Below, one piece after another: positions 12,354-22,931 of a stretch of 64,000 nt of DNA. A program made the position numbers and the translations under genes. Source of the DNA: Ustilaginoidea virens. Taxonomy: Eukaryota > Ascomycota > Sordariomycetes > Hypocreales > Clavicipitaceae. Numbering within the stretch: position 1 is the first letter of the stretch; every line of letters starts with the position of its first letter. The notes under the pieces were generated by a model, which saw nothing but the letters and a program-made list of their open reading frames with translations, ran no database searches and was not told the origin of the DNA. The DNA lies in contig NC_057320.1 of NCBI RefSeq assembly GCF_000687475.1, positions 4,622,501-4,686,500 of the forward strand, read 5' to 3'.

Positions 12354-14376
12354 TTAAAAAACGGTCCCGTCGCTGTCAATCAAAATTGGGGGCTCCTTGG
12401 TATTTGGCCGGTGGATCTCGGCAATCTCACGACCCCCCTGTCGAGAATGGTCAGCGTTGGTTTTCGCACTTGTCGACGTGGAGCGCATGACGGCAAATTT
12501 ACCTTCCAGCTGCCCGCTTCCAGAAGCTGGGGCAGGGTCATTTCGTTGCCGGCAAGCTCCTTCTTGAGGGCCTTGTTGACCTCGGCACAGAGCAAATCCA
12601 ACAGACCGACTGTCGCGGCGCGCCATTCTACAACAACGTCATCGCTAGGTTCAAACATGGGAGCGACTTCTACCTCCTTGGTCCCCATCCGCCGGCAGTA
12701 CTCGGAGTAGTTTTGCAGACCCCGCTCCATGTCGTCTTTTTTCAGGTTGAGCACCCCGAGGTCGACGAACAGCCCGCCATTTCGGTACTCTGGCAGACCC
12801 GTGAGCAGTTCTTGGCCGGCAAAGTGCATCTTGAGCAGCGACTGCATGGGCTGCATCACAGAGTATGTGAGCCACTGGGTCAGCTTGTGGAATGGAACTA
12901 TGGATTCCCACGGGTCCGCTCCTGGCTGGGTCATTGCTTGGCATGGCCATGCATCCCCGAGAGATACTCCGTTTAACGCTGTACGTGATGGGGGCCATAT
13001 GGAAGTCAAGCCGTTCATGAGAACGTCCCACAGGACCGGCAAGGGCACAATAAGCATCGAGGAAGCCTGCGTTGAAGGGTGAGATAGAAGGTGATCTGAA
13101 AAAGAGTCGAGTTGGTTAATTCTGTTTCATGACATGATAGCTGTCTCGGCTGGGCGTGGTTTCCCTCTTCTTCTTCTTTCTTTCTTGGTTTTTTTTTTGT
13201 TCTTCTTACCAATCATATTTCCTGGTCTGCCATCACGGCCAAAGTAGTCCGTCTTTTCAGCAAGTGCGCCGGCAAGTCTGACGAGGAGTTCAGTGCGACC
13301 TTGCAGGCCGGCCAATTCGTTACCAGGACGAGATTGAAGACCGTCTCGGAGTTTCTCTACAGTCAATGCCTCGAGGCCATCTTTGTCGACTTGGTACTTG
13401 TTATCGGGGTTGCCAGAAAAGAAGCCCTATTATGAAAATGTCAATAGGTGTGATTGAGCATTTGCTGGGAACAGGTGGAGCCGGGAGGTGAGGATACCTC
13501 TTTGAACATTTCCAAGCTGGCCACGGCGAGGCCTTCGGATCTTCGATATGTTTTACCGCTCTGAGAGCTCTTGTAGCTCCATCGGGTGCCAGCGCCAGCG
13601 TCAAGAAGCACGCTCACCAAGAACAAGTCCACCAATCGTCGGCAGCGCTCCGTGCTGTCCACCGAGTCTGGCCATAAGGAGAGCAAATCTGCAATCCTGT
13701 CACGACCGCCCACGCCGAAATGCTGGTACCGTCCATGTCCAGGTATACTGGTGAAAGGAGCATCATAGTCGCGCTGCGGGAAAGAAAAAAAAAGTCAGTC
13801 GCCAGTTCCAACCGTAGTCTGCCAAGATTGTGACGTGGGGGAAGCCGGTGTATATATATCCTGTTTCCTCCCATTGATCGGGACATGGGTGAGGGGTGAG
13901 GGGGGCGGGGCTGCTTTCCAGCCATCTACGAAAATGGAGGTGGCAACGGTGACGGGCCAGATTCTAGGTCAAACCAGGGGGTCGGTGATTGGAGCTTGGA
14001 AAGCAAGTACCTTGATCAGACCGGATACAAAGTTGACCACGTCTGGCAGCTTGTCGAGGTCCACATCAAAGTGCTGCAACTTGTTGCGTTTCGCCTTGTC
14101 AAGCACCATGGTACTCCTCTCTCTCACAGCACCGAGGCTTCGGAGATATCCGACGGGGTCCAACTGCGGATCCGGCGGTCGGGGGAGATCGATCTTGGGT
14201 AGCTTGACGGGAGGCATTGGGGATGACGGGCTGGCAGCTGATGTGAAACTGGTCGCTGAGACACGGTTCCCGACTGCTCGAGAGTGTGCCGAGGTGCTGC
14301 TGCTAGGAGAGGGAGACGCTTCGATGGAGGAGGCAGCCTTGGACGACGTCTTGTCCGCTCGCGAAAAGAGGCCCAT
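12354..14376 (-). CDS. urc4: Uracil catabolism protein Urc4 (DUF1688)
   Basis: Member of the DUF1688 family, required with Urc1 (a GTP-cyclohydrolase-II-like protein) for the yeast URC pathway of uracil degradation; its exact reaction is not settled. Five minus-strand exons, 14376-14011, 13773-13498, 13426-13210, 13095-12503 and 12437-12354, join to 511 residues. Family landmarks fall across the joins: YLRSLGAVRERS near residue 100, IPGHGRYQHFGVGG, RWSYKSSQSGKTYRRSEGLA, HPSTQASSMLIVPLPVLWDVL, and a C-terminal region ending GREIAEIHRPNTKEPPI...DGTVF. The first ~70 residues are Ser/Ala-rich and look disordered. No urc1 gene lies in the window. Confidence 0.88.
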
Positions 14377-15042
14377 TGTGGTTGGCCGCGTGTCTGATAA
14401 ACTGTGCTGCCAACAAGTCCAGACTCTCCAGAGGTCTCAACCCGGGCACACGCGCAGGCCGTGGGCGAGGAGGGGCAGGGTGCGGGGAGAGGGAGCTGGT
14501 CGACAGGCTTGCTTCGTTGGGTAAAGCCCGCAGCTGACGGATGACGGCTCGTTGCGCATTGATTGGAGGTGATTGGAGCAGGAGGCTTGGAAGACTGAGT
14601 CGGGTTTGCGGAGTCGATGATGTTCGGGGAGGGAGAGGGGGGAGGGGGGGCTACCTTTGCAGGTCGGCTGGCTTGGTCGTGCAGGTCTCCCAGGGAGGGG
14701 AAAGGAGCAGTCTGGAGCGAAGTGACGGGGCTTGGATTGATAGATGAATGACGAGGCACGAGGGAGTTGTTTTTGTTTTTGCTTTGTTTTGCTGGTCTGT
14801 CTGTGCCGGACGGAGAGGAGCAAGGCAATGAACATGAATGAAGGGGCATGGACTAGGCGGAGGTGGCGCGTGCACACCAGTGAACCAGCCGCCCCCTGCG
14901 GCGACCGCTGACCGACCGACAGGTCCACCTGTAACAAATGGTCAGTGCAGTCAGTGATCAGTGATTTATTAGCGACTCCGTACCTAATTCAGCCCGTGCT
15001 GGTCAACTCGATGAATGTCTGGTTCAATGCCAGCTGCGCCAA

Positions 15043-15090
15043 CTGCCCGCTGCCCGCTGCCCGCTGCCCGCTGCCCGCTGCCCGCTGCCC
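15043..15090. repeat. CTGCCCG heptamer tandem array (about 7 units)
   Basis: Nearly perfect head-to-tail copies of a 7-bp unit in intergenic DNA between urc4 and fal1. One of several 7-bp arrays in the window. Confidence 0.9.
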
Positions 15091-16429
15091 CAGACGTCTG
15101 GCCCCAATCGCTCCGCGCGTGGCTGGGGTTGGTGGCCCCCCCACGCCAGCGGGATCCAATGGACACCACATGTATGAATCCATAATGCCCACTGGCCTCA
15201 TTTTCATTTCATCAATTGTGACCCAGACATGCGTTAGCGTTGGGCGCCGCGTTGCATTTAATTTCTCGAGCCGTCGCGTCGCTGTCATTCCCCTTTTCGT
15301 GCTGCAGAAGCGGCAGCTTGGAAGAATGCTGAGGATGCCGAGGATGCCAGCCCACAGGGGGCTGCCCAACTCGCCCGGGGTACCAGCTCCTCTACGGAGT
15401 AGGTCATGCATGCCAATACCTTATGTCTGGTCCCAAGGTACGAAGGAGAACCCGGCGGAATCAGTCAAGTCAATGCCATCGACCCCAACCGCCCACCCTG
15501 GAATCGGAATTGAACCTCGAGTTCACGCAGTGCAGCCACTGACGATGGAGCCAGGAGCCAAATCGAGACATGGGGTTTTGAAAAAAAAAAAGCCCCTCTC
15601 AACAACTGGCAAATGAGCCCCCGAGTCAAGCAAGTGCCATCTGGCTGGGAGCTTTGACTGCCGTGTCGACACCCCTTCGATATAGTAGTCAAGACTCGGT
15701 TCCTCGGCCCTGATGGCCCATTTGGACGACTGACGGTGGAACGTTCTAGCTCGCACCGGACCTTGACCAAGACGATGACGTGCGCACCATTCCTCTGCCG
15801 AAGGGGGAGGGCGCAAATCACCATGATCATATTTTACGGTCCTGCCTGTCAGTGAACCTGCCCGGCTGAGAGTTGAGAGTGTCAAGGACAAAGATGGCAC
15901 CAGGCAGGCGGCAGAGGAGCGCCGTCGGCCTGATCCTCGCGCAACACCATATCGTGGATAAGGTCATGTAGGCGGCCCTGGGGGTCACATTGCCAGATGC
16001 AGAGCAGCAACGGCATGAGCATCAGGTAGGCTTGACGGAGCAACATGCTACACCGTTTTGGACTGAGGAATTTGGCAGAGAGCCGAGGCCAAGGGGGAAT
16101 CTAAAGGACACCTGGTTCAATGTGCTGTCCAGGAGGCTACGGAGCTGAGGGTAACGAACGGAAGGGGATGCGCCGTAACGGCATCCTTGGGTGGCCAAAG
16201 GATGCGGTAAAACATGCACAAGTCGTATCAAACATTCCCCTGCTCTACGCAGAGTACCCCTCGTCATGCCTCTTGGCTGTGCCGAATTCTGAATTCCCCA
16301 AACTACGAAAGGAGTCCGAAGGGATGGCTTTTGAAAAGCTCCCTCCCAGAACCACGTCGCCGCACATCGTCATGGCTGACACTACTTCGTCTTGTGCCGC
16401 CTCAACTCGCAATGGGCCCGGTCATGCCC

Positions 16430-16452
16430 GGGGGGGGGGGGGGGGGGGGGGG
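16430..16452. repeat. 23-nt poly(G) tract
   Basis: Uninterrupted G run in the 3' flank of fal1. Such a run could form four-stranded structures and is also prone to length error in assembly. Confidence 0.9.
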
Positions 16453-16707
16453 AGGAACAAACTGTGACTCGACGTGGTTAGTCCAGTATTCGCCCCAGAA
16501 AAGGCTTTAAAGAAAGCATCCGGGGAAAGAACCAACCTAGTACCCAGAAGTGCCCCATTCCTCCACACCAAGTCCACTCGGCATACCCGCAATGCCGAGG
16601 TTATTACTTTTATTTTTACTCTTGTACATGTCGAGTTGTTATAAGATTGAAGAGATGTCGAGATGCGAAGATTCTGTGGCAGGCGTTTCTGCTTCTCGCC
16701 CGCCGCT

Positions 16708-18042
16708 CTATGCGATGAGGTCGGCCACATTCATTGGCATCTCGTCAATCTGCGTCGAATAGTATACTGGGACAGGATTAGTAGGGCGGCGATGCAAAAG
16801 TTTTGACATGAAATTGGGCCAAACTTACGCTCAATGTCTCGCAGGATGCGCACATCCTCAGTGGTGACAAAGTTGATAGCAACACCCTTTCGGCCGAAAC
16901 GGCCACTTCGGCCTATGCGGTGGATATAGTTCTCACGGTTGCTTGGCAGGTCGTAATTGATGACCAGACTGACTTGCTGCACGTCAATACCACGGGCCCA
17001 GACGTCGGTCGAGATCAGGACTCGGCTATTCCCTTGCCGGAAATCCTGCATGATGCTGTCGCGTTCCTTCTGAGGCATTTCGCCGTGCATACTGCTGACG
17101 GTAAAGTTGGCCTCGCGCATCTTGTCCGTGAGCCAGTCGACCTTGCGGCGCGTGTTGCAGAAAATGACGGCTTGCGTGATTGTCAGGGTGTCGTACAAGT
17201 CACACAGGGTATCGAACTTCCAATCTTCCTTTTCCACGGCGATAAAGTACTGTTTCAAGCCTTCGAGCGTAAGCTCATCACGTTTGACGAGTATCCTAAC
17301 CGGATCAGTCATGAACTTTGTCGTCATGTCCAGCACATCGTATGGAAGCGTGGCGCTGACTACCACGACCTGCGTGGCGGGAGGTAGGTATCGGTAGACG
17401 TCGTAAATCTGTTCCCGGAAGCCCTTGTTAAGCAACTCGTCGGCCTCATCCAGCACCAGCATTTTAATATGTCTTGTTCGCAGGTGTCGCCTTCGAATCA
17501 TGTCAGCGACGCGACCAGGAGTCCCGGACACAATGTGTTGGCCATAGTCCAATTTTCGAATGTCTTCGCCCACGTTGGTGCCGCCAATGCAGGCGTGACA
17601 CTGAACGTTCATGTAATCGCCGAGGGCCATGACGACCGACTGAATCTGGGTAGCCAATTCACGCGTGGGTGAAAGGACCAAGGCCTGGGTCTCGCGCACA
17701 GCCGTGTCGATGACCTGAAGCATACTGATGGAGAAGGTTGCGGTTTTACCAGTCCCTGATTGAGCTTGGGCGATGGTGTCGCGTCCCTTGCAGACCTGTA
17801 CGATGGCTCGGGATTGAACTGCAGAAGGGGATTCGTAGCCATAGGCGTAGATACCTCGGAGGAGATTCTCTTGGTTTGAACATTAGATGATGCATCCTTC
17901 ACAACACGCGTTGAACTCTCTGCTCCCACTCACCTTTCAAGGACATGGACTCAAAGGTAGGATGGACAGTAACCTCCTTTGAGGTGGAAAACTCCATCCT
18001 CTCATCCGCTTTGCGGTCAATGCCTCCCGCGCCTTCCGCCAT
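16708..18042 (-). CDS. fal1: DEAD-box helicase Fal1 / eIF4A-III
   Basis: ATP-dependent RNA helicase. In animals and moulds the orthologue is the exon-junction-complex anchor eIF4A3; in yeast Fal1 acts in 18S rRNA processing. Three minus-strand exons, 18042-17934, 17869-16829 and 16766-16708, give 402 residues, the usual size. Motifs are complete: Q region (GYESPSAVQ), motif [26 protein letters not shown], and [10 protein letters not shown]. The last exon encodes the conserved tail [18 protein letters not shown]. The start [11 protein letters not shown] was chosen as the only ATG just upstream of the conserved [12 protein letters not shown] block. The gene is divergent from prp9, with 353 bp between start codons. 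Confidence 0.95.
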
Positions 18043-18395
18043 CTTGAGGAACTTGGGGGTGTTTTCCTTTTTAACTTTCTTCTTTATTTTTTTTGGTTTC
18101 CCTTTGGAAATACAAGCGAGACTTGTTTTTATGTTGCTAGCTGAAAGATATCGTTCCGCAGAAGACGAGGGAAAAGTCCCGTCACACAAATTGTTAACCA
18201 TCGGGTTTACTTCGGCACCTCGGTGCCTACTGTGGTATTCTGTAATATGCCACAGCATTCTCACAGGTATCCCGGCTACTTGCTGTTGGTCCACAGGTTA
18301 CTATCTACGACAAAAGATTTCGCCAAAGTTTCGTCTCAACGATTTGTCGCAAATCCGTGATTTGCTAGCGCGCTCCCTTTTCCCTGCCATACACA
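18043..18395. promoter_or_regulatory. Bidirectional promoter fal1 / prp9
   Basis: Only 353 bp separate the start codons of two divergent RNA-processing genes. A T-rich block at about 18066-18097 lies on the fal1 side. No named binding site was recognised. Confidence 0.55.
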
Positions 18396-19974
18396 ATGTA
18401 CGTTCTGGAGGAGCAACGTTATATTCACGAGGATCTAGAGCGACTGGAGCAGGGCATTGCAGATCGCGTCTGGGAGGAGCCCAAGCATGTGAGCACAGCA
18501 TCTCATCGTTCGAACATTGCTGCAGTCTGGTACTGACAGACTTTGCGTCTAGATTCGCGATCGCCTTAACCGAGATCACGAAATCGCTCAGCTTCTTAAC
18601 CAGATCCAGAGCCAGTCAAGTAAGTTGCTGAGGCTGTACAAGGATGAGCATGGTTCGCGGGCTGCTGAAATCCAAGAGCTTGGGACTGGCGACCCCTTCG
18701 ATGCATTCTATAAACAGCTGGGTAGTATTCGCGAGCACCATGCGAAATACCCCAACGAGCAAGCGGAAAACTCGGAGCAAAGATACAAGCCGAGGAAAGC
18801 TACAGACGCCACTGGGCCCGTCGCAAGCATCGTCGACACCATTTTCTCTGGAGAAGAAGCCTTTGGCCGATTTTTCGATCTCAACACGTGCTACGAGTCA
18901 TATCTGAATCTACCAAACGTCAAGCGCCACACATACTTGCAGTACTTGGAACACTTTGATAACTTTACTCCCGCCTATTGCGGAGTGAAGCTAGTGGACA
19001 AGCTCACCGATCAGTATTTCAGCTACGTGGGCGAACTGACGCAATATCTCGAAGATTTTTTGCGAAGGACGAGGCCTCTAGAAAACACGAATAAAGTTCT
19101 ATCTTCATTCGACGAGGATTTTAGCAATCTGTGGGATACGAATCAGCTGGAAGGATGGCAACTCGAAACAGCAACCGGCGTGACCAAGCCTGCAATGACC
19201 AGCGCCCAGTCTGTCAGCTGCAAATACTGCGAAAAGGAGTTTAAGAACGAAAACGTGTACAACAGCCACTTGACGGGGCGAAAGCACAAAAAAGCCGAGG
19301 AGCTCTGGCAACAGCGACAGCAGGATGCGTCAGGTGATTCCGACGGCATCAAAGCCAACCTTGTTTCGCCCACGAGACTAAAGGAGCGAGCTGTTGCGGA
19401 GCGTGAATACAGAGTAAAGCGGTTGGCCAATGCCATGAGCACGGAAAGAAGCGACACCCATGTCAACGTCGAACGAAAGCAAGGCATGACAAAGCGAGAG
19501 CGAGAGCAAGAACTTGAGAACCTTCTCAACATGTCTGATGCTCCACAGGAGGCGACCGAGAACGGCGAGGGCGAGGATGACGACGATGAGGATAAAATCT
19601 ACAACCCTCTCAAAGTGCCCCTTGGCTGGGACGGCAAGCCTATACCCTTTTGGCTGTATCGGCTTCACGGTTTGGGTGTCGAGTTTCCCTGCGAAATATG
19701 CGGCAACTACGTTTACAAGGGTCGTCGAGCCTTTGAGAAGCACTTCAACGAAGCTCGACACATCTACAACCTGAAGTGCCTCGGCATCACGAATCCGACG
19801 CTGTTTAGAGACATAACCAAGATGGACGAGGCGCAAAAACTGTGGGAGAAGATTCAGAGAGAAAAGAAGCAGTCCAAACTGGACGAGGGTAGCGTCGTGC
19901 AAATGGAGGACGGCGAGGGCAACGTCATGCCTGAAAAAGTGTACTACGACTTGCAAAAGCAGGGTTTGTTGTAA
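18396..19974 (+). CDS. prp9: Splicing factor SF3a subunit 3 (SF3a60/Prp9)
   Basis: Component of the SF3a complex of the U2 snRNP, needed for prespliceosome assembly. Two exons, 18396-18488 and 18553-19974, give 504 residues. The N-terminus (MYVLEEQRYIHEDLERLEQG) is a family hallmark. A GTAAGT string at codons for QSSKLL is not used as a donor, since the frame runs on through conserved sequence. A C2H2 matrin-type zinc finger (CKYCEKEFKNENVYNSHLTGRKH) sits near residue 225, an acidic stretch near 330, and the C-terminal finger (CEICGNYVYKGRRAFEKHFNEARH) with the conserved GITNPTLFRDIT follows. Length matches human SF3A3 (501). Confidence 0.95.
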
Positions 19975-20390
19975 GAACATCGGTAATGTTGGTTTATGTA
20001 GAAGATTTGTTTCTGATGCGTGCAAGCCTCTCGACAAGGCAGAGTATAAATAAGAGAACAACTGAATTCAGGCGGCTCAAAGAAACACTAGTTTTGCATG
20101 TGATTATTCTTTATTCCTTTCACCCTTTTCTATATGTCTCAAGAACACACCTGGTTGGCCATCGCCATTGACTTCATATGCCCGCACAAGGTGTCCGTGA
20201 CCAGGCTGATGAGTTGAGCACTGTGTGCACTGTGCACTGTGCACTTGTGGAGCGACCGTGCCTTGGCCCTTGCTCCAATCCAGATTAACCAGTCGTCATG
20301 CACACAACACAATAACAGACCGACTCCCTTTCCTGACAGGTAGACAGACACCTGTAGCGCCATGGTTTTATAGATTGCCCTTGTCGAGGC
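19975..20390. other. Intergenic region prp9-slx1
   Basis: 3' flank of prp9 and 5' flank of slx1. A GTGCACT repeat (about 20218-20245) is the only feature noted; no gene is seen. Confidence 0.55.
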
Positions 20391-21402
20391 ATGAATCACG
20401 TTGCGAAGCCAATCCCGGCGCTTTACACGGTCTACGTTCTTCGATCAACCGTCAGACACGCGTCATTGTACATTGGCTCAACCCCCAACCCTCCCCGTCG
20501 CCTCAAGCAACACAATGGCGAGTCCAAAGGCGGAGCAAGTCGCACATCTCGCTACAGCCTCCGGCCCTGGGAGATGATTCTTTTGATTTCTGGCTTTCCG
20601 AGCATGATTTCAGCGCTCAAGTTCGAGTATGACCCCCTGCACCCGACCCATGGCGCACGAAATGAAACCGATTGTCTTGTTTTCCGAGTATTGACAAAAG
20701 ACTCTGGCCAGGTGGGCGTTGACAAACCCGCATCTTTCTCTGCACATTCCGGATAAGGATCGCGTGTCTGTTTCAACGCAGAGGAAGAAGAATGGCATGC
20801 CGAGAAGACCTCTTCACAGTCTCAAGTCAATCATGTCGAATATCCACCTGCTGACGGGCGTGCCAAGCTTTGCGCGATGGCCACTCAATGTGCATTTCCT
20901 GGCCAGGGAAGCATATACGGCATGGGGAACGAGGATCAAATCAACGCAGCAGCCCAGCGGACAAGGTCTGCGTGTCTTGACAGACTTTGGTGAGACACCG
21001 GAGGCTGGGGCTCGAGGCGGTCTCGGTGGCATCCATGCTCTGCCCTTGGACTACGCCCCAATGGCCGAGTATGTTATCAAAGCAAATGATGTGGTGAGAT
21101 TCGAGCAACAAGGAAACTGCGTGCATTGTGCGCACGAGCTCGAAGCCGGCAAAGGGCTCTACGCAATGTGTCCGAACGGCAGCTGCAAGTCTATGGGACA
21201 TCTGGTTTGCTGGAGCAAGCATGCCTTGTCGGGGGAGGACGGCGGACACGTCATACCCAACCGATGCCGGTGCCCATCGTGTGGGGGAGAAATCAGATGG
21301 GTAGATATGGTCAAGGAGCTGAGTGTACGCGTGCGGGGGGAAGCTGATGTCGAAAAGATACTCAAGGCTGTGGCAAAGGCGAACAAAGTGCCCGTGTCCT
21401 GA
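20391..21402 (+). CDS. slx1: Structure-specific endonuclease catalytic subunit Slx1
   Basis: GIY-YIG nuclease that acts with the scaffold Slx4 to cut branched DNA such as Holliday junctions and flaps. Two exons, 20391-20626 and 20712-21402, give 308 residues; the intron is GTATGA...GCCAG and the join restores the conserved ALKFEWALTNPHLS. The N-terminal GIY-YIG domain has the YTVYVLRS and YIGSTPNPPRRLKQHN blocks (about 13-45). The C-terminal RING-like zinc domain has Cys pairs CVHC, CPNGSC and CPSC with an intervening HLVCWSKH. Both halves needed for activity are present. Confidence 0.94.
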
Positions 21403-22931
21403 GAGATATCGACGGCCCTCGTTAGCTGGGGCCAGCCATTGTTCTGAATGCCGAGAGTTATGGAACCGAGCGTCTCAATTGAAGCGCAGTCTCGTGCCCT
21501 CGATGCTCTCTGGGTACGACAGACGTTTCAGGGCCGGCGTACGGACTAGAGGAGAGCGAGATGTACTGGAAGATAGTTGACGAGAGCAAGGGCCTCCGTC
21601 GTGGACTTGGCGAAGCAGATCCGCGTCTTGGCTCTCTAGGACCAAGCTGGACTTTTATCCTGCCTGCAGATTCTCTCTCCATGATGCTCACCATGCCTGG
21701 TGGTGATGGAGCACCTATTGACTCTTGGTAAACTCCTCCTACCTGGAGGGGGGTGAACTCGTAGGAAAGGAAGTCGGGTTGGAAATGATGCGTCAAGCTG
21801 TACGTACACGCCACACAAGGCGCCGGGTGAAGCTGCAGCAAGTCGCCGCTCTCGTCGGTCCTGAAAGCGGGCCATCGAATGCTCCGGGCGGCCCACTTTC
21901 ACACCAGACTTTGTTTCCAGCAATCCCAGTGTACGGAGTACATGCGGACGGATGCTAGTGTAGGTACCTCTATTCCGTACGGGAGGAGCGAGCGATACGT
22001 GGTTCGGCTGGCAAATTGCTTGCCGGTCCGTGTACAACTCCCCTCCCCCCATCCCCCCCCTGCCGTGGCCTAGCCCGCCTGAGAAGCTACCTTGGGTACC
22101 TAGATACCTACATACCTTAGGTACCTACCTTACTTGGCACCAACGTACATCTGGTCCCATGTACGGAGTAGTACCAAGTAAACCCGAGCCTGCATCCTGG
22201 GGGGGGAAAGTGCTACTGCGGCAGTCCGACCAAAGGTGTAGTAGTAGGAGGGATAACTGATGCTGCCTGCCGTGCTCTCACCTCACAGCCGTCAAACTGT
22301 GACCCCATCCATTCCTTGTCTGCCATTTCTCTTTTCCACATCAAACATCTACACTCGATCAGCACCCGCCCTGAGACCGAATGATTTCTCAACCCCTGTC
22401 GGTCTCTCCCCGTGATCAAGGTGTTGTTTGAATTGCTTTTCATCGCTTTGCCAGCCTTCTTCTCGCGAGACCTTTTCATACATTGGTGAGATTTGTCAGT
22501 CGTTCTTGTGCGTATTAGTGCTGGGGCCGCAGGCGACTCATGTCAACCGACAGCCTTTCAGCCTTTTTCTTTGCTTTGCGCCGCCAGTCTCAAAAAAGCA
22601 TAACCATTCTCACAGTTTGCGCACCCTCCGAACAAGGTTTTTCACTGCCTAGCCCGCACAGAGCTTCCATTCTTGTCGCCCAAGGTCATCCCCGAGGTGC
22701 CTCGATCGCATTCCGTTGTTTCGCCCTTTCGTTTGGATACGTTGTTGCGACAGTATCAACATCGCTACGATGCAACCAGCTCGTCATTGACAGACATGCC
22801 CAACGACCTACGAGCGAGATACAGAACACGACAAGGGCTCTCATCACTCGTCGCCGAATCCGCCTCCCTCGCTTCCCCCCAGCCCGTCAACGGCAGCGAC
22901 AGGTTTGTGCCCAGCGATCCCCCGATCAGCC
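21403..22931. other. Intergenic region and KDM5 leader
   Basis: 1.5 kb without a gene. Around 22080-22175 lie repeated TACCTAGGTACC-like palindromic words and TACGGAGTAC at 21932-21941 with a 9/10 copy at 22162. A pyrimidine-rich stretch (22300-22900) is probably the long 5' leader of the demethylase gene and contains short upstream ATGs, for example at 22797. Confidence 0.5.

Larger units (their letters stand above)
14377..16707. other. Long intergenic region with minisatellite and 23-G run
   Basis: About 2.3 kb without a supported gene. Notable content is a CTGCCCG heptamer array at 15043-15090, an A11 stretch near 15581, and a run of 23 G residues at 16430-16452. The several open frames here lack homology and codon structure and overlap each other on both strands, so I treat them as chance. 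Confidence 0.55.

Noticed and set aside
18619..18626. GTAAGT in prp9 as a splice donor
   Set aside because: Reading through keeps the conserved frame QSSKLLRLYKDEHG.
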